From Eubacteriales bacterium (GTDB lineage Bacteria > Bacillota > Clostridia > JANYKE01), in the NCBI GenBank assembly GCA_025361685.1, contig JANYKE010000087.1, forward strand, positions 1 to 9,583: DNA of 9,583 bases, in the 5' to 3' direction. Position numbers and translations under genes: made by a program. The notes below the pieces were generated by a model, which did not search any database, was not told the origin of the DNA, and worked only from the letters and a program-made list of their open reading frames with translations. This document shows, piece by piece, positions 1-7,102 of this stretch. Positions within the stretch are counted from its first letter, which is position 1; the number at the start of each line of letters is the position of its first letter.

Positions 1-873
1 GTTAAGACCAATCAGGAAATAAATGTTAATCAAGAATTTTGCGCACAAGGCATTACAAATATTGTAGTCTCATTTTTCCAGGGAATGACAACGTCAGGTT
101 CATTTACAAATACAGCCGGCAATTATCAAAATGGAGCCAAAACTCGTTTTGCAGGAATATTGACAAGCGTATTTTTAGTATTGACACTTCTTTTGATTTC
201 TCCAATCATCATTTATATTTCCTTGCCGGCACTCGCAGGAGTCATGCTGCTTATCGCGTATAACCTAATTGATAAACATGAAGTAAGACTACAGTTTAAA
301 GTCGGCGGAGTTGATTTAGCGGTAACGATAGTAACATTTGCGGCAACGATAGTTCTGGATGTAGATAAGGCAGTTTATATCGGCGTCGCATTGTCAATAA
401 TAATGTACCTGAAGGATACGGGCAAAGCAGGCATTCGCATATTGGTTCCATCAATCAAATATAAGGGCAGCTTCAAGGAACGTGAGGTTGATTGGGTAGA
501 CACCCATGAAGCAGAGATACTAATTCTTCAGTTTGACGGCAATTTATATTTTGGACTAGCAGATGACTTGAAAAAGTCATTGGAGAAAGTGCAGGATTTT
601 GCTAAGGTATACATTTTAAGAATGCGCAACGTTACGAATATTGATGCGACTGCTTTGGAAATATTGAAAAAGTTTATTGAAAAGGAAAAAGAAAGAGGGA
701 CTAGTATTATATTTGCCGGATTGTGGAGCAATATTTATGAGACGCTGAAAAAAGCTGAGATAACAGACATGCTTCCGGACGAAAACTTTATGCTTGCATC
801 CGAATATAAACTGAATTCATCGGCTTTTGCACTTGAAACGGCAAGAAAAATGGTTGACACAGGCAAGCGATAG
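1..873 (+). CDS. SulP family inorganic anion (sulfate-type) transporter, C-terminal part with STAS domain; 5'-truncated by window edge
   Basis: The reading frame is open from base 1, so the true start lies left of the window; the 290 visible residues are the C-terminal half of the protein. The first residues carry the conserved SulP stretch (N-x-E, then QGITNIV, then a GMTTSGSFTNTAGN segment matching the usual G-x-P-x-x-G-S-x-S-R-T-A-x-N). Hydrophobic membrane segments follow at about residues 50-90 and 103-137, the second containing the typical D-x-D-K-A-V-Y-I-G-V-A-L-S sequence. From about residue 168 to 280 lies a cytoplasmic STAS domain with the I-D-A-T-A-L-E motif (D215-T217). SulP proteins move sulfate, bicarbonate, dicarboxylates or other anions across the inner membrane, usually with protons or sodium; the substrate cannot be read from sequence. 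Sulfate is favoured only because the next gene belongs to a sulfate-activation superfamily. The family call is firm; the substrate is inference. Confidence 0.93.
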   Translation, partial: VKTNQEINVNQEFCAQGITNIVVSFFQGMTTSGSFTNTAGNYQNGAKTRFAGILTSVFLVLTLLLISPIIIYISLPALAGVMLLIAYNLIDKHEVRLQFKVGGVDLAVTIVTFAATIVLDVDKAVYIGVALSIIMYLKDTGKAGIRILVPSIKYKGSFKEREVDWVDTHEAEILILQFDGNLYFGLADDLKKSLEKVQDFAKVYILRMRNVTNIDATALEILKKFIEKEKERGTSIIFAGLWSNIYETLKKAEITDMLPDENFMLASEYKLNSSAFALETARKMVDTGKR

Positions 874-881
874 GTGATAAT
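854..881 (+). promoter_or_regulatory. Candidate sigma-A promoter in the 3' end of sulP
   Basis: A perfect -35 hexamer TTGACA (854-859) is followed after 16 bases by GATAAT (876-881), five of six matches to the -10 consensus. The -35 lies in the last codons of the SulP gene and the -10 just after its stop. Initiation near 888 would give a leader of about 50 bases before the PP-loop ATPase start at 939. It would allow that gene and those after it to be transcribed independently of sulP. Consensus match only, no experimental evidence. Confidence 0.5.
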
Positions 882-938
882 ATATATTAGCGCGTGGATG
901 ATATATGTTTGCTAAAATATTTTTGGGAGGAATGCAAA

Positions 939-1766
939 ATGCCAGAGTATAATGTTGAAATTCTTGAGAAAAAGTTTATTGACTCAAAGGAAAAAGTGAG
1001 AGAGGCGATTGAAAAATATGGAGTCGATAATATTTCAATAGCTTGGACAGGGGGAAAGGATAGCACACTCCTGCTACATATAGTTCATGCTACATGTAAG
1101 GACAACGGATGGGAAATGCCCAAGGCATTTTGTATAGATGAAGGCGATATGTTTTATGAAATCAGAGAGTTTATCAAAATAAACATTCCTGTATATGAAA
1201 TCAACAGAATGGACATTATTCACAATGATGATGTTTCAAAGGCAGCCGGCGGAGTTCTCGGCGCTAAAGTAATAGTTGCAGACCTTGATAAGATTAATCA
1301 AGCAGAAGTTGAGAGACTTGGCTATGATGAGGACGAGTTTAATTATGAGCCCGAGTCATTTGTGGGCAATCATCTTATGAAGACGGTTACACTTAACAGA
1401 TATCTTATTCAAAATAAGGTAGAAGGATTTTTTGAAGGAATCAGATGGGATGAGCAAGGCGCAAGAGAGAATGAGAATTATTTCAGCCCGCGTCAGGCTT
1501 CTGAAAATTCACCGGCACATATGCGTTTTTGTCCGATCCTTCATTTTACCGAAAGAGATGTTTGGAATGCGCATTTCCATTATAATATTCCTATCTGTGA
1601 GCTTTACAAGCAGGGATACCGTTCACTTGGAGCTAAAGTTACAACCAACAGGGTTACTGATGTACCGGCATGGGATCAGGATTTAGAGAACACAAGTGAA
1701 AGAGGCGGAAGAAGACAAGACAAAGAGAACCTCATGGCAAAACTCAGAGAGCTTGGCTACATGTAA
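939..1766 (+). CDS. PAPS reductase/CysD-superfamily ATP pyrophosphatase (PP-loop, sulfate-adenylylation-like)
   Basis: A 275-residue cytoplasmic protein. The start ATG at 939 is chosen because GGGAGG (925-930) sits 8 bases upstream; the in-frame upstream extension to 894 has no such site. The PP-loop is TGGKDS at residues 37-42 (SGGKDS in most relatives), the site where ATP is cleaved to AMP and pyrophosphate. Further family marks are GIRWDEQGARENE (about 168-180), RFCPILHFTERDVW (196-209), GYRSLGAK (226-233) and a C-terminus E-R-G-G-R-x-Q-D-K-E ending in LGYM. That ending resembles CysD-type ATP sulfurylase subunits (R-x-G-R-x-x-D, ending G-Y-F) rather than CysH reductases, and the redox Cys of the CysH ECGLH tail is missing. 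It therefore more likely activates sulfate or another substrate by adenylylation than reduces PAPS. No CysN partner is in the window. Being next to an anion transporter fits sulfate activation, but the true substrate is unknown. Confidence 0.85.
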   Translation: MPEYNVEILEKKFIDSKEKVREAIEKYGVDNISIAWTGGKDSTLLLHIVHATCKDNGWEMPKAFCIDEGDMFYEIREFIKINIPVYEINRMDIIHNDDVSKAAGGVLGAKVIVADLDKINQAEVERLGYDEDEFNYEPESFVGNHLMKTVTLNRYLIQNKVEGFFEGIRWDEQGARENENYFSPRQASENSPAHMRFCPILHFTERDVWNAHFHYNIPICELYKQGYRSLGAKVTTNRVTDVPAWDQDLENTSERGGRRQDKENLMAKLRELGYM

Positions 1767-1791
1767 TTCAAGCAGATTAATAACTTTGGTA

Positions 1792-1797
1792 TATAAT
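1792..1797 (+). promoter_or_regulatory. Possible -10 element upstream of the propeller gene
   Basis: A perfect TATAAT occurs 110 bases before the propeller start, immediately upstream of the stem-loop. No convincing -35 hexamer lies 16-18 bases upstream and there is no clean TGn extension. In AT-rich DNA this can occur by chance. Confidence 0.25.
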
Positions 1798-1844
1798 AAT
1801 GTACAATGTGCAATTTGCGAGATTTTGTGAATTGTACATTGTGC
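1796..1844 (+). repeat. Stem-loop / paired TGTACA repeats between the PP-loop and propeller genes
   Basis: AATGTACAAT (1798-1807) is the exact reverse complement of ATTGTACATT (1831-1840). Pairing can extend inward past one mismatch (1808/1830) through two G-U pairs and CAA/TTG (1811-1813 with 1825-1827), leaving an 11-base loop. The same sequence also reads as direct repeats: TGTACAATGTGC (1800-1811) and TGTACATTGTGC (1833-1844) match at 11 of 12 bases with a 33-base period. A T-rich run (1846-1854) follows. It could be a weak intrinsic terminator or attenuator, a two-site operator, or a decayed intergenic repeat of the AATTGTNNATTGTG type. The sequence does not decide among these. Confidence 0.6.
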
Positions 1845-1884
1845 GTTTATTTTTACAAAAAACATCGCACAGCAAATAACTTAA

Positions 1885-1892
1885 AAGGAAGG
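1885..1892 (+). promoter_or_regulatory. Ribosome binding site fixing the propeller start
   Basis: AAGGAAGG lies 9 bases before the ATG at 1902. A second in-frame ATG at 1911 has GGAGG only 2 bases away, too close to be used, and the upstream frame back to 1806 crosses the stem-loop without any such site. Confidence 0.7.
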
Positions 1893-1901
1893 TTGATTAG
1901 G

Positions 1902-3224
1902 ATGGAGGAAATGAGAAGAGGATATCCCGGGATGCTCGAATTCCCATGTGATGTTGAAAGACTGCCAAACGGCAACACGATTATAACAGATGCAGGCGAT
2001 GAGACCGGCGCAGGCAGCGAAGTAATTGAGGTTGATTTGTTGGGAAATGTTATTTGGGTATACAACGAGGGACTGTGTTTTGCGCACAGCGCCAAGCGTA
2101 TTTCTAATGGGAACACTCTAATCACCGACACCACACATGACCGAGTAATCGAGGTTAATCCGGCTAAGGACATCGTGTTTACATCTGACCAATGGGCAGA
2201 CAATACAGGAATCCTATCCGATGGAACACATCTTCACTATCCGAACGATGCACATGAATTAAAAGACGGCACATTCATAATAACCGATCGAAACAATAAC
2301 AGATGCGTTATCGTTAATCGCGCGGGCGAAATGTTATGGGAATATTCGGAGAATATCAGCCATCCGCACAACTGTGATATGTGCGACAACGGTAATGTAC
2401 TAATTGCCGATTCAGACGGCTGCAAGGTAATTGAGGTTGACAAAGATAAAAATATAGTCTGGCAATGGGGTGACTCAAGTGTTCTTGATTGGCCAAGAGA
2501 TGCAGACAGAATGCCCAATGGCAACACCTTGATTGGTAATTCAAGAGCAAGCCGTCTCATAGAAGTTGATCCCCAAAATAATGTGGTTTGGGAGTTTCAA
2601 CTTCCATATTTTGGCAACATATATGATGCTGATCCGCTGCCAAACGGTAACGTGATTTTTTCTGATCAGCAGAGACATCAGGTTGTTGAAATCGATAGAT
2701 TCGGCGATATAGTATGGCAATTTAAGAACTACAGAAACTTAAACGAAATTAATAATAATCTTAAGAACGGATCGTTCAAAAAAGTTAAGAGTGACGGGAC
2801 GCCGGAATCATGGACGGTATTCAAAAGATTTTCTGAAGGCGGCGGAGAGTTCAGTTATGATTCAGATGTGTATTCAAAGCCTGTTCCAAAACTTGTGTTT
2901 GACAGAGCAGGAGCATTCTTTCTTTCTCAGCAGGTTGTTGCAAAGCCCGGCATGAATTATAAGTTGTGTGCATCCGTTATGACCAAAGGTTTGGATGAAA
3001 ATGCATTTGCGTATATCCAGGTTGCATTTATTGATCAGTACGGAGCGCTTATGCAGGATGCTTCGGTGGCACCAAAGGGACAGTTCTTTACGGGCGATAA
3101 TGAATGGACAGAGGACATTATGTATGCTCAAGCGCCTGAGGGTTCGCATGTTGCTGAAATAAGATTGGTTATTTCCGGAAGCGGAACTGCATGGTTTAGG
3201 GGAGTAATGTTTATCGCCGATTGA
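1902..3224 (+). CDS. Six-repeat arylsulfotransferase-like beta-propeller protein with C-terminal beta-rich (CBM-like) domain
   Basis: A 440-residue protein with two parts. Residues about 17-282 hold six repeats of 42-51 residues, each with the pattern L-x-N-G-N-T-L-I-x-D, then V-I-E-V-D, then G-N-I-V-W-x-Y/F. The N-G-N-like cores lie near residues 21, 69, 120, 162, 205 and 247. This fits a six-bladed propeller, the fold of PAPS-independent arylsulfate sulfotransferases (ASST), and is also reminiscent of PQQ-like and NHL propellers. Histidines precede several blades (CFAHSAK, HYPNDAH, SHPHNCD); in ASST, histidines form the active site, but no equivalence can be proved here. From about 284 to 440 lies a domain beginning N-G-S-F with alternating beta-strand pattern, like a CBM4/9-type jelly roll. 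No signal peptide or membrane segment is visible, so it appears cytoplasmic, whereas E. coli AssT is periplasmic. A sulfotransferase or sugar/ligand-binding role is inference from fold and neighbours. Confidence 0.8.
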   Translation: MEEMRRGYPGMLEFPCDVERLPNGNTIITDAGDETGAGSEVIEVDLLGNVIWVYNEGLCFAHSAKRISNGNTLITDTTHDRVIEVNPAKDIVFTSDQWADNTGILSDGTHLHYPNDAHELKDGTFIITDRNNNRCVIVNRAGEMLWEYSENISHPHNCDMCDNGNVLIADSDGCKVIEVDKDKNIVWQWGDSSVLDWPRDADRMPNGNTLIGNSRASRLIEVDPQNNVVWEFQLPYFGNIYDADPLPNGNVIFSDQQRHQVVEIDRFGDIVWQFKNYRNLNEINNNLKNGSFKKVKSDGTPESWTVFKRFSEGGGEFSYDSDVYSKPVPKLVFDRAGAFFLSQQVVAKPGMNYKLCASVMTKGLDENAFAYIQVAFIDQYGALMQDASVAPKGQFFTGDNEWTEDIMYAQAPEGSHVAEIRLVISGSGTAWFRGVMFIAD

Positions 3225-3264
3225 GAGTGCGTGACAAAAATACGTTATACGAGGAGAATTGTGC

Positions 3265-4284
3265 ATGAAAATATTTGTAGCAATACAAAAAGGCAATTCG
3301 CGCGATCTGTTGTTTGCAAACGGAACAGATAAGTATCTCGAGACCCTCGGAGAGGTTGAGTGGTATGGCAGCGCAGAAAGAATGACGGCAGAATATCTGA
3401 CAGACAAACTTAAAGATGTCAATGTTGTTATAACAAGCTGGGGAACTCCGAAAATCACTCCTGCGATGATAGAAGGAACACCGATTAAAATGGTTGGACA
3501 CATGGCGGGTTCTTTGAAGGGTATTATTGATCGTGATTTATATAGCACAGGCGCAAAAATTTGCTCTGCTAATGCAGGGTTTGGAAGAACCGTTGCGGAA
3601 CATAATCTTATCATGATGCTCATGGGTCGTCGTCGCTCCTACGACTTTATTTATAACATGCGTACCAGCAAGACTTTGTGGAGCTCAAATGAAGATTGCG
3701 TAGACGGGATTAATGGTGCAACGATCGGAATTATCGGATATGGAACAATAGCCAAGTGGCTGGTCAAGTATTTGAGAGCTTTTGATACAAGAATAATTGT
3801 TAACTGTGATTTTTGCAGCGATGAAGAAGCCACTCAAGCCGGCATCGAGGTTGAACCGGATCTGGACAAAATGATTGGAAGATGTGATATTTTGACAGTA
3901 TTGTGTTCACTCACGGATGCGACATATCATCTGCTAAACAAGGAGCGGCTGGCAATGCTTAAAGACGGAGCACTTGTTGTTAACGTTGCCAGAGGTATGA
4001 TTATTGACGAGGCAGCGCTAATTAAAGAACTTGAAAGCGGAAGATTATTTGCGGTAATGGATGTTTACGAAAAGGAACCACTCCCTCCGGATAGTCCGCT
4101 CCGCAGTCTTTCAAATGTGTATACATTCCCACATGTTGGCGGTAAGACCCGCGAGTGCAGAAGCAACATGGGAAGAATAATTGTTGAGGATGTTGAAAGA
4201 CTTAAAAATGGACAGGAACTTGTTAATGCAATACCGCTTGAAGCATTTGACAGAATGACCGAGCATGTGGCCAGAAAAGAATAA
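3265..4284 (+). CDS. D-isomer-specific 2-hydroxyacid dehydrogenase family oxidoreductase
   Basis: A 339-residue cytoplasmic NAD(P)-dependent enzyme that interconverts a 2-keto acid and its D-2-hydroxy acid. The ATG at 3265 is chosen because GAGGAG (3251-3256) lies 8 bases before it; an in-frame TTG at 3259 is too close. The catalytic triad of the family is complete: Arg243 (NVARG), Glu271 (EKEPLP) and His290 (PHVGGKT). The Rossmann dinucleotide motif is G-Y-G-T-I-A (G158, G160, A163), with Ala in place of the usual third Gly. Asn173-Cys-Asp closes the second strand of the cofactor fold, but NAD versus NADP choice is not certain. Length is normal. It begins 40 bases after the propeller stop and is probably in the same transcription unit. 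Similarity is to the broad family that includes glyoxylate/hydroxypyruvate reductases, D-lactate and phosphoglycerate dehydrogenases; the substrate is not recognisable. Confidence 0.92.
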   Translation: MKIFVAIQKGNSRDLLFANGTDKYLETLGEVEWYGSAERMTAEYLTDKLKDVNVVITSWGTPKITPAMIEGTPIKMVGHMAGSLKGIIDRDLYSTGAKICSANAGFGRTVAEHNLIMMLMGRRRSYDFIYNMRTSKTLWSSNEDCVDGINGATIGIIGYGTIAKWLVKYLRAFDTRIIVNCDFCSDEEATQAGIEVEPDLDKMIGRCDILTVLCSLTDATYHLLNKERLAMLKDGALVVNVARGMIIDEAALIKELESGRLFAVMDVYEKEPLPPDSPLRSLSNVYTFPHVGGKTRECRSNMGRIIVEDVERLKNGQELVNAIPLEAFDRMTEHVARKE

Positions 4285-4335
4285 AATAGAAATATAAAAG
4301 TTCAATAATATTTTATAAAAAGGGAGATGAGAAAA

Positions 4336-5700
4336 ATGCCGGAAAAAAATTATACTACGGCTTCCGACGAGATTTTGGAGTTGACAGAAATATGCCAAAA
4401 GAACAGTTCCATTGACCCGGAACTTTATGCCAAATATGAAGTTAAAAGAGGATTAAGAGATATCAATGGCAAAGGTGTATTGGCAGGTCTTACAGAAGTA
4501 GGTGATGTGCGCGCGTATATTATTCAAGATGGTGAGATGATTCCATGCGAGGGCAAATTGTTCTACAGAGGAATTGATGTTGAACAGATAGTTGATAATG
4601 TATTGGCCGAAAAGCGCCATGGATTTGAAGAGACGATTTATCTGCTGATGTTCGGCGAACTGCCAAATAAAGAGCAGCTTGATAATTTTAATAGGATATT
4701 AGTTGAATATCGGGAGCTGCCTTCAGGATTTGTTAGAGATATTATTATGAAAGCACCAAGCCGTGATATGATGAATGGTCTTGCGAGAAGCACTCTGACA
4801 TTGTACTCATATGATGAGATGGCCGATGATACTTCAATACCAAATGTTATCAGACAGTCACTTCAATTAATCTCGTTATTCCCGCTATTATCTGTTTACG
4901 GATACATCGCTTTTAATCATTATCACAATGGACAAAGTCTGTATATTCATAAGCCGGATTTGAAACTTTCTATTGCTGAAAATATTCTGCACATGCTTCG
5001 CCCTGACAGCAAGTTTTCTGAACTCGAAGCAACGATTCTAGATCTCGCGCTTATTCTTCATGCTGAACATGGCGGCGGCAATAATTCAACTTTTACAACA
5101 CATGTTGTTTCATCATCAGGAACCGACACCTATTCATCGGTTGCCGCATCGCTTGGTTCACTAAAGGGCCCAAAACACGGCGGAGCGAATATTAAAGTGG
5201 TTCAAATGTTTGAAGATATCAAGGCTAATGTGAAAGATTGGGGCGATGAAACTGAGGTTTCGGAATACTTAAAATTGCTGCTTCACAAAGAAGCATTTGA
5301 CAAATCAGGACTTATCTATGGCATGGGACATGCCGTGTATTCACTGTCTGATCCGCGAGCCAATGTTTTTAAAGGTCTCGTCGAAGAACTGGCAATTGAA
5401 AAGGGTCTTGAAGATGAATTCAAGTTGTATTCAAATGTTGAAAGGCTGGCACCGGAAGTAATTGCCATCGAGCACAAAATATACAAAGGCGTAAGCGCCA
5501 ATGTAGATTTTTACAGCGGATTTTTATACAATATGCTCAATCTGCCAAATGAATTATTTACACCGATATTCGCAATCGCTCGCATTGCAGGATGGAGCGC
5601 GCACAGAGTTGAGGAGTTGCTAAATGCCGGCAAAATTGTTCGTCCGGCTTATAAAAGCGTATCGCCGCTGAGAGACTATATCCCTATTTCTGAAAGATAG
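4336..5700 (+). CDS. Citrate (Si)-synthase / 2-methylcitrate synthase family protein
   Basis: A 454-residue cytoplasmic enzyme condensing an acyl-CoA (acetyl- or propionyl-CoA) with oxaloacetate. The ATG at 4336 follows AGGGAG (4321-4326) by 9 bases; the earlier in-frame ATG at 4327 abuts that site and cannot use it. The active-site residues are in place: His242/His245 in the HAEHGGGNNS motif, His281 in GPKHGGAN, and Asp391 in NVDFYSG. The N-terminal YRGIDVE motif and an N-terminal extension of about 40 residues match the longer form of about 450 residues common in clostridia. It is of the Si type, unrelated to the Re-citrate synthase found in some clostridia. Sequence alone does not separate citrate from methylcitrate activity, and no aconitase, isocitrate dehydrogenase or prp genes are present to help. 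It starts 51 bases after the dehydrogenase and is followed by the MATE gene after 8 bases, so co-transcription with the latter is likely. Confidence 0.95.
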   Translation: MPEKNYTTASDEILELTEICQKNSSIDPELYAKYEVKRGLRDINGKGVLAGLTEVGDVRAYIIQDGEMIPCEGKLFYRGIDVEQIVDNVLAEKRHGFEETIYLLMFGELPNKEQLDNFNRILVEYRELPSGFVRDIIMKAPSRDMMNGLARSTLTLYSYDEMADDTSIPNVIRQSLQLISLFPLLSVYGYIAFNHYHNGQSLYIHKPDLKLSIAENILHMLRPDSKFSELEATILDLALILHAEHGGGNNSTFTTHVVSSSGTDTYSSVAASLGSLKGPKHGGANIKVVQMFEDIKANVKDWGDETEVSEYLKLLLHKEAFDKSGLIYGMGHAVYSLSDPRANVFKGLVEELAIEKGLEDEFKLYSNVERLAPEVIAIEHKIYKGVSANVDFYSGFLYNMLNLPNELFTPIFAIARIAGWSAHRVEELLNAGKIVRPAYKSVSPLRDYIPISER

Positions 5701-5708
5701 GCTAAATA

Positions 5709-7097
5709 ATGTCAAACAAAAAACATATTAATCTTGAAAAGGATGCCGTTGGTGGGTTGCTTCTTAGGCTTATCATACCCGCATTTTTGGCACAACTGAT
5801 CAGCGCAACATATATTTTTGCTGATCGTGTTTTTATTGGTATGATGGGCGATCCGCTTTCAATCGCAGGAATTGGAATTGTGTTTCCGATTCCTATTTTT
5901 TTGGCAGCAATTATTTCATTATTAAGCACAGGCGCTGCACCTTATGCAGCAATGAAAATGGGAGAGAAGGACAACGCAACTGCGGAGAAAGTGCTGGGCA
6001 ATTGTACAATATTATTGATCGCATTCGGAGTTCTCATTCCGCTAATAATGATTCCGCTGATTAATCCGATTTTATATTTTTTTGGAGCGAGCGAGAGTAC
6101 TCTTCCATATGCAAGCGACTATGTTGTAACATATCTTGCCGGCAGTATTTTTCCTCTTATTGCAATTTCACTAAATGGTTTTATTTCGGTACAGGGATTT
6201 GCCAAGACGGGTATGATTGCATTGTTTGTAAGCTCAATCATTAATATCATTTTGGATCCGATTTTTATTTTTGGATTCGGTATGGGTGTGAGAGGAGCTG
6301 CGCTGGCAACCGTTATTGCACAGGGTTTGGCAGCAGCGTGGGTAGTAAGATTCTTGATGTTTTCCAAAAGAGCTCAAATAAAGATAAAACTTAGCAATTT
6401 AAAAATATACGGCGGAATAACGAAAAAAATAATTTTACTGGGGCTCTCACCATTCATTATGCAGATAACAGAGGTAATGCTGATCATTGCATTTAATACA
6501 AGTCTTAGGGCTGCTGGCAGTGACGATTACATCAGTGCAATGACAATAATTCTTGGCATTGCACTTATGCTTGCGTTGCCGCTTAATGCAATATCATTTG
6601 GAGGAATGCCCATTATAAGCTACAATTATGGTGCCGGAAAAATTGACAGGGTTTGGAAGGCATTCAAATATATTTTTATCTCAAGCAGCGCATTTTCAAT
6701 TTTATTCTGGGCATGCGCAATGCTTATTCCACAGTATATTGTTGCACCATTTACAGGTGATGTTCACTTGCAGGAGATTACCACATACGGAATGAGATTA
6801 TTTTTTGCCGGCGCATTTTGTATGGGTACTCAGTTTGTATGCACTATAACATTTATAGGCGTATGCCAGCCAAAATTTCCTGCGCTTATGGCTACGATTA
6901 GAAAAGTAGTTATTATAATTCCGCTAATATTTATTCTTCCTAAATGGCTTGGAATAGACGGAGTTTTTGTTGCCGAAACAGTTGGCGACATTGCCGGCGC
7001 CACAGTTAATGCAATATTATTCTTTGCAGTATTCGGAAAAGTATTACGCGAACGTCATTTTTATGTCATGAATCGAGTCAACGAACAATTGAATTGA
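5709..7097 (+). CDS. MATE family multidrug/metabolite efflux transporter (MepA-like)
   Basis: A 462-residue integral membrane protein with about twelve hydrophobic segments, normal for the family, in two related halves. Typical MATE sequences are visible: GLLLRLIIPAFLAQLISA near the N-terminus, ADRVFIGMMGD at the end of helix 1, NGFISVQGFAKTGM and NIILDPIFIFGFGMGVRGAA in the first half, and the second-half SFGGMPIISYNYGAGK. These proteins export cationic drugs or small metabolites in exchange for sodium or protons. The start ATG at 5709 is 8 bases after the citrate synthase stop. Only a weak TAGG (5698-5701), overlapping that stop, serves as ribosome binding site, so translation is probably coupled to the upstream gene. 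Substrate unknown; the position in the cluster allows a role in exporting a product of the preceding enzymes, but a general drug pump is equally possible. Confidence 0.93.
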   Translation: MSNKKHINLEKDAVGGLLLRLIIPAFLAQLISATYIFADRVFIGMMGDPLSIAGIGIVFPIPIFLAAIISLLSTGAAPYAAMKMGEKDNATAEKVLGNCTILLIAFGVLIPLIMIPLINPILYFFGASESTLPYASDYVVTYLAGSIFPLIAISLNGFISVQGFAKTGMIALFVSSIINIILDPIFIFGFGMGVRGAALATVIAQGLAAAWVVRFLMFSKRAQIKIKLSNLKIYGGITKKIILLGLSPFIMQITEVMLIIAFNTSLRAAGSDDYISAMTIILGIALMLALPLNAISFGGMPIISYNYGAGKIDRVWKAFKYIFISSSAFSILFWACAMLIPQYIVAPFTGDVHLQEITTYGMRLFFAGAFCMGTQFVCTITFIGVCQPKFPALMATIRKVVIIIPLIFILPKWLGIDGVFVAETVGDIAGATVNAILFFAVFGKVLRERHFYVMNRVNEQLN

Positions 7098-7102
7098 TTA
7101 TA

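Noticed and set aside
150..200. TTGACA sequences inside the SulP gene as promoters
   Set aside because: They lie in coding sequence for membrane helices, with no suitably spaced -10 and no gene start downstream for them to serve.
39..263. Small + strand frame overlapping the SulP gene
   Set aside because: It is an out-of-frame shadow of the SulP coding sequence, which is open from base 1 with clear family motifs.
894..938. N-terminal extension of the PP-loop protein
   Set aside because: No ribosome binding site before 894, whereas GGGAGG precedes the ATG at 939 by 8 bases.
939..1766. DndC-type DNA phosphorothioation enzyme
   Set aside because: It shares the PP-loop superfamily but no dndB, dndD or dndE neighbours occur, the Cys-rich DndC features are missing, and the tail is CysD-like.
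1806..1901. N-terminal extension of the propeller protein
   Set aside because: The extra 32 residues would be coded by the stem-loop region, have no ribosome binding site and no family similarity; the ATG at 1902 has a well-placed AAGGAAGG.
2874..3623. Long open frame on the - strand (249 codons) across the propeller/dehydrogenase junction
   Set aside because: It overlaps two well-supported + strand genes, has no recognisable domain and a composition rich in Cys, Ser, Ile and Arg typical of antisense shadow frames.
4285..4335. AT-rich gap before citrate synthase as a promoter
   Set aside because: Several TATAAA-like strings exist but no -35 partner at proper spacing; the composition alone explains them.
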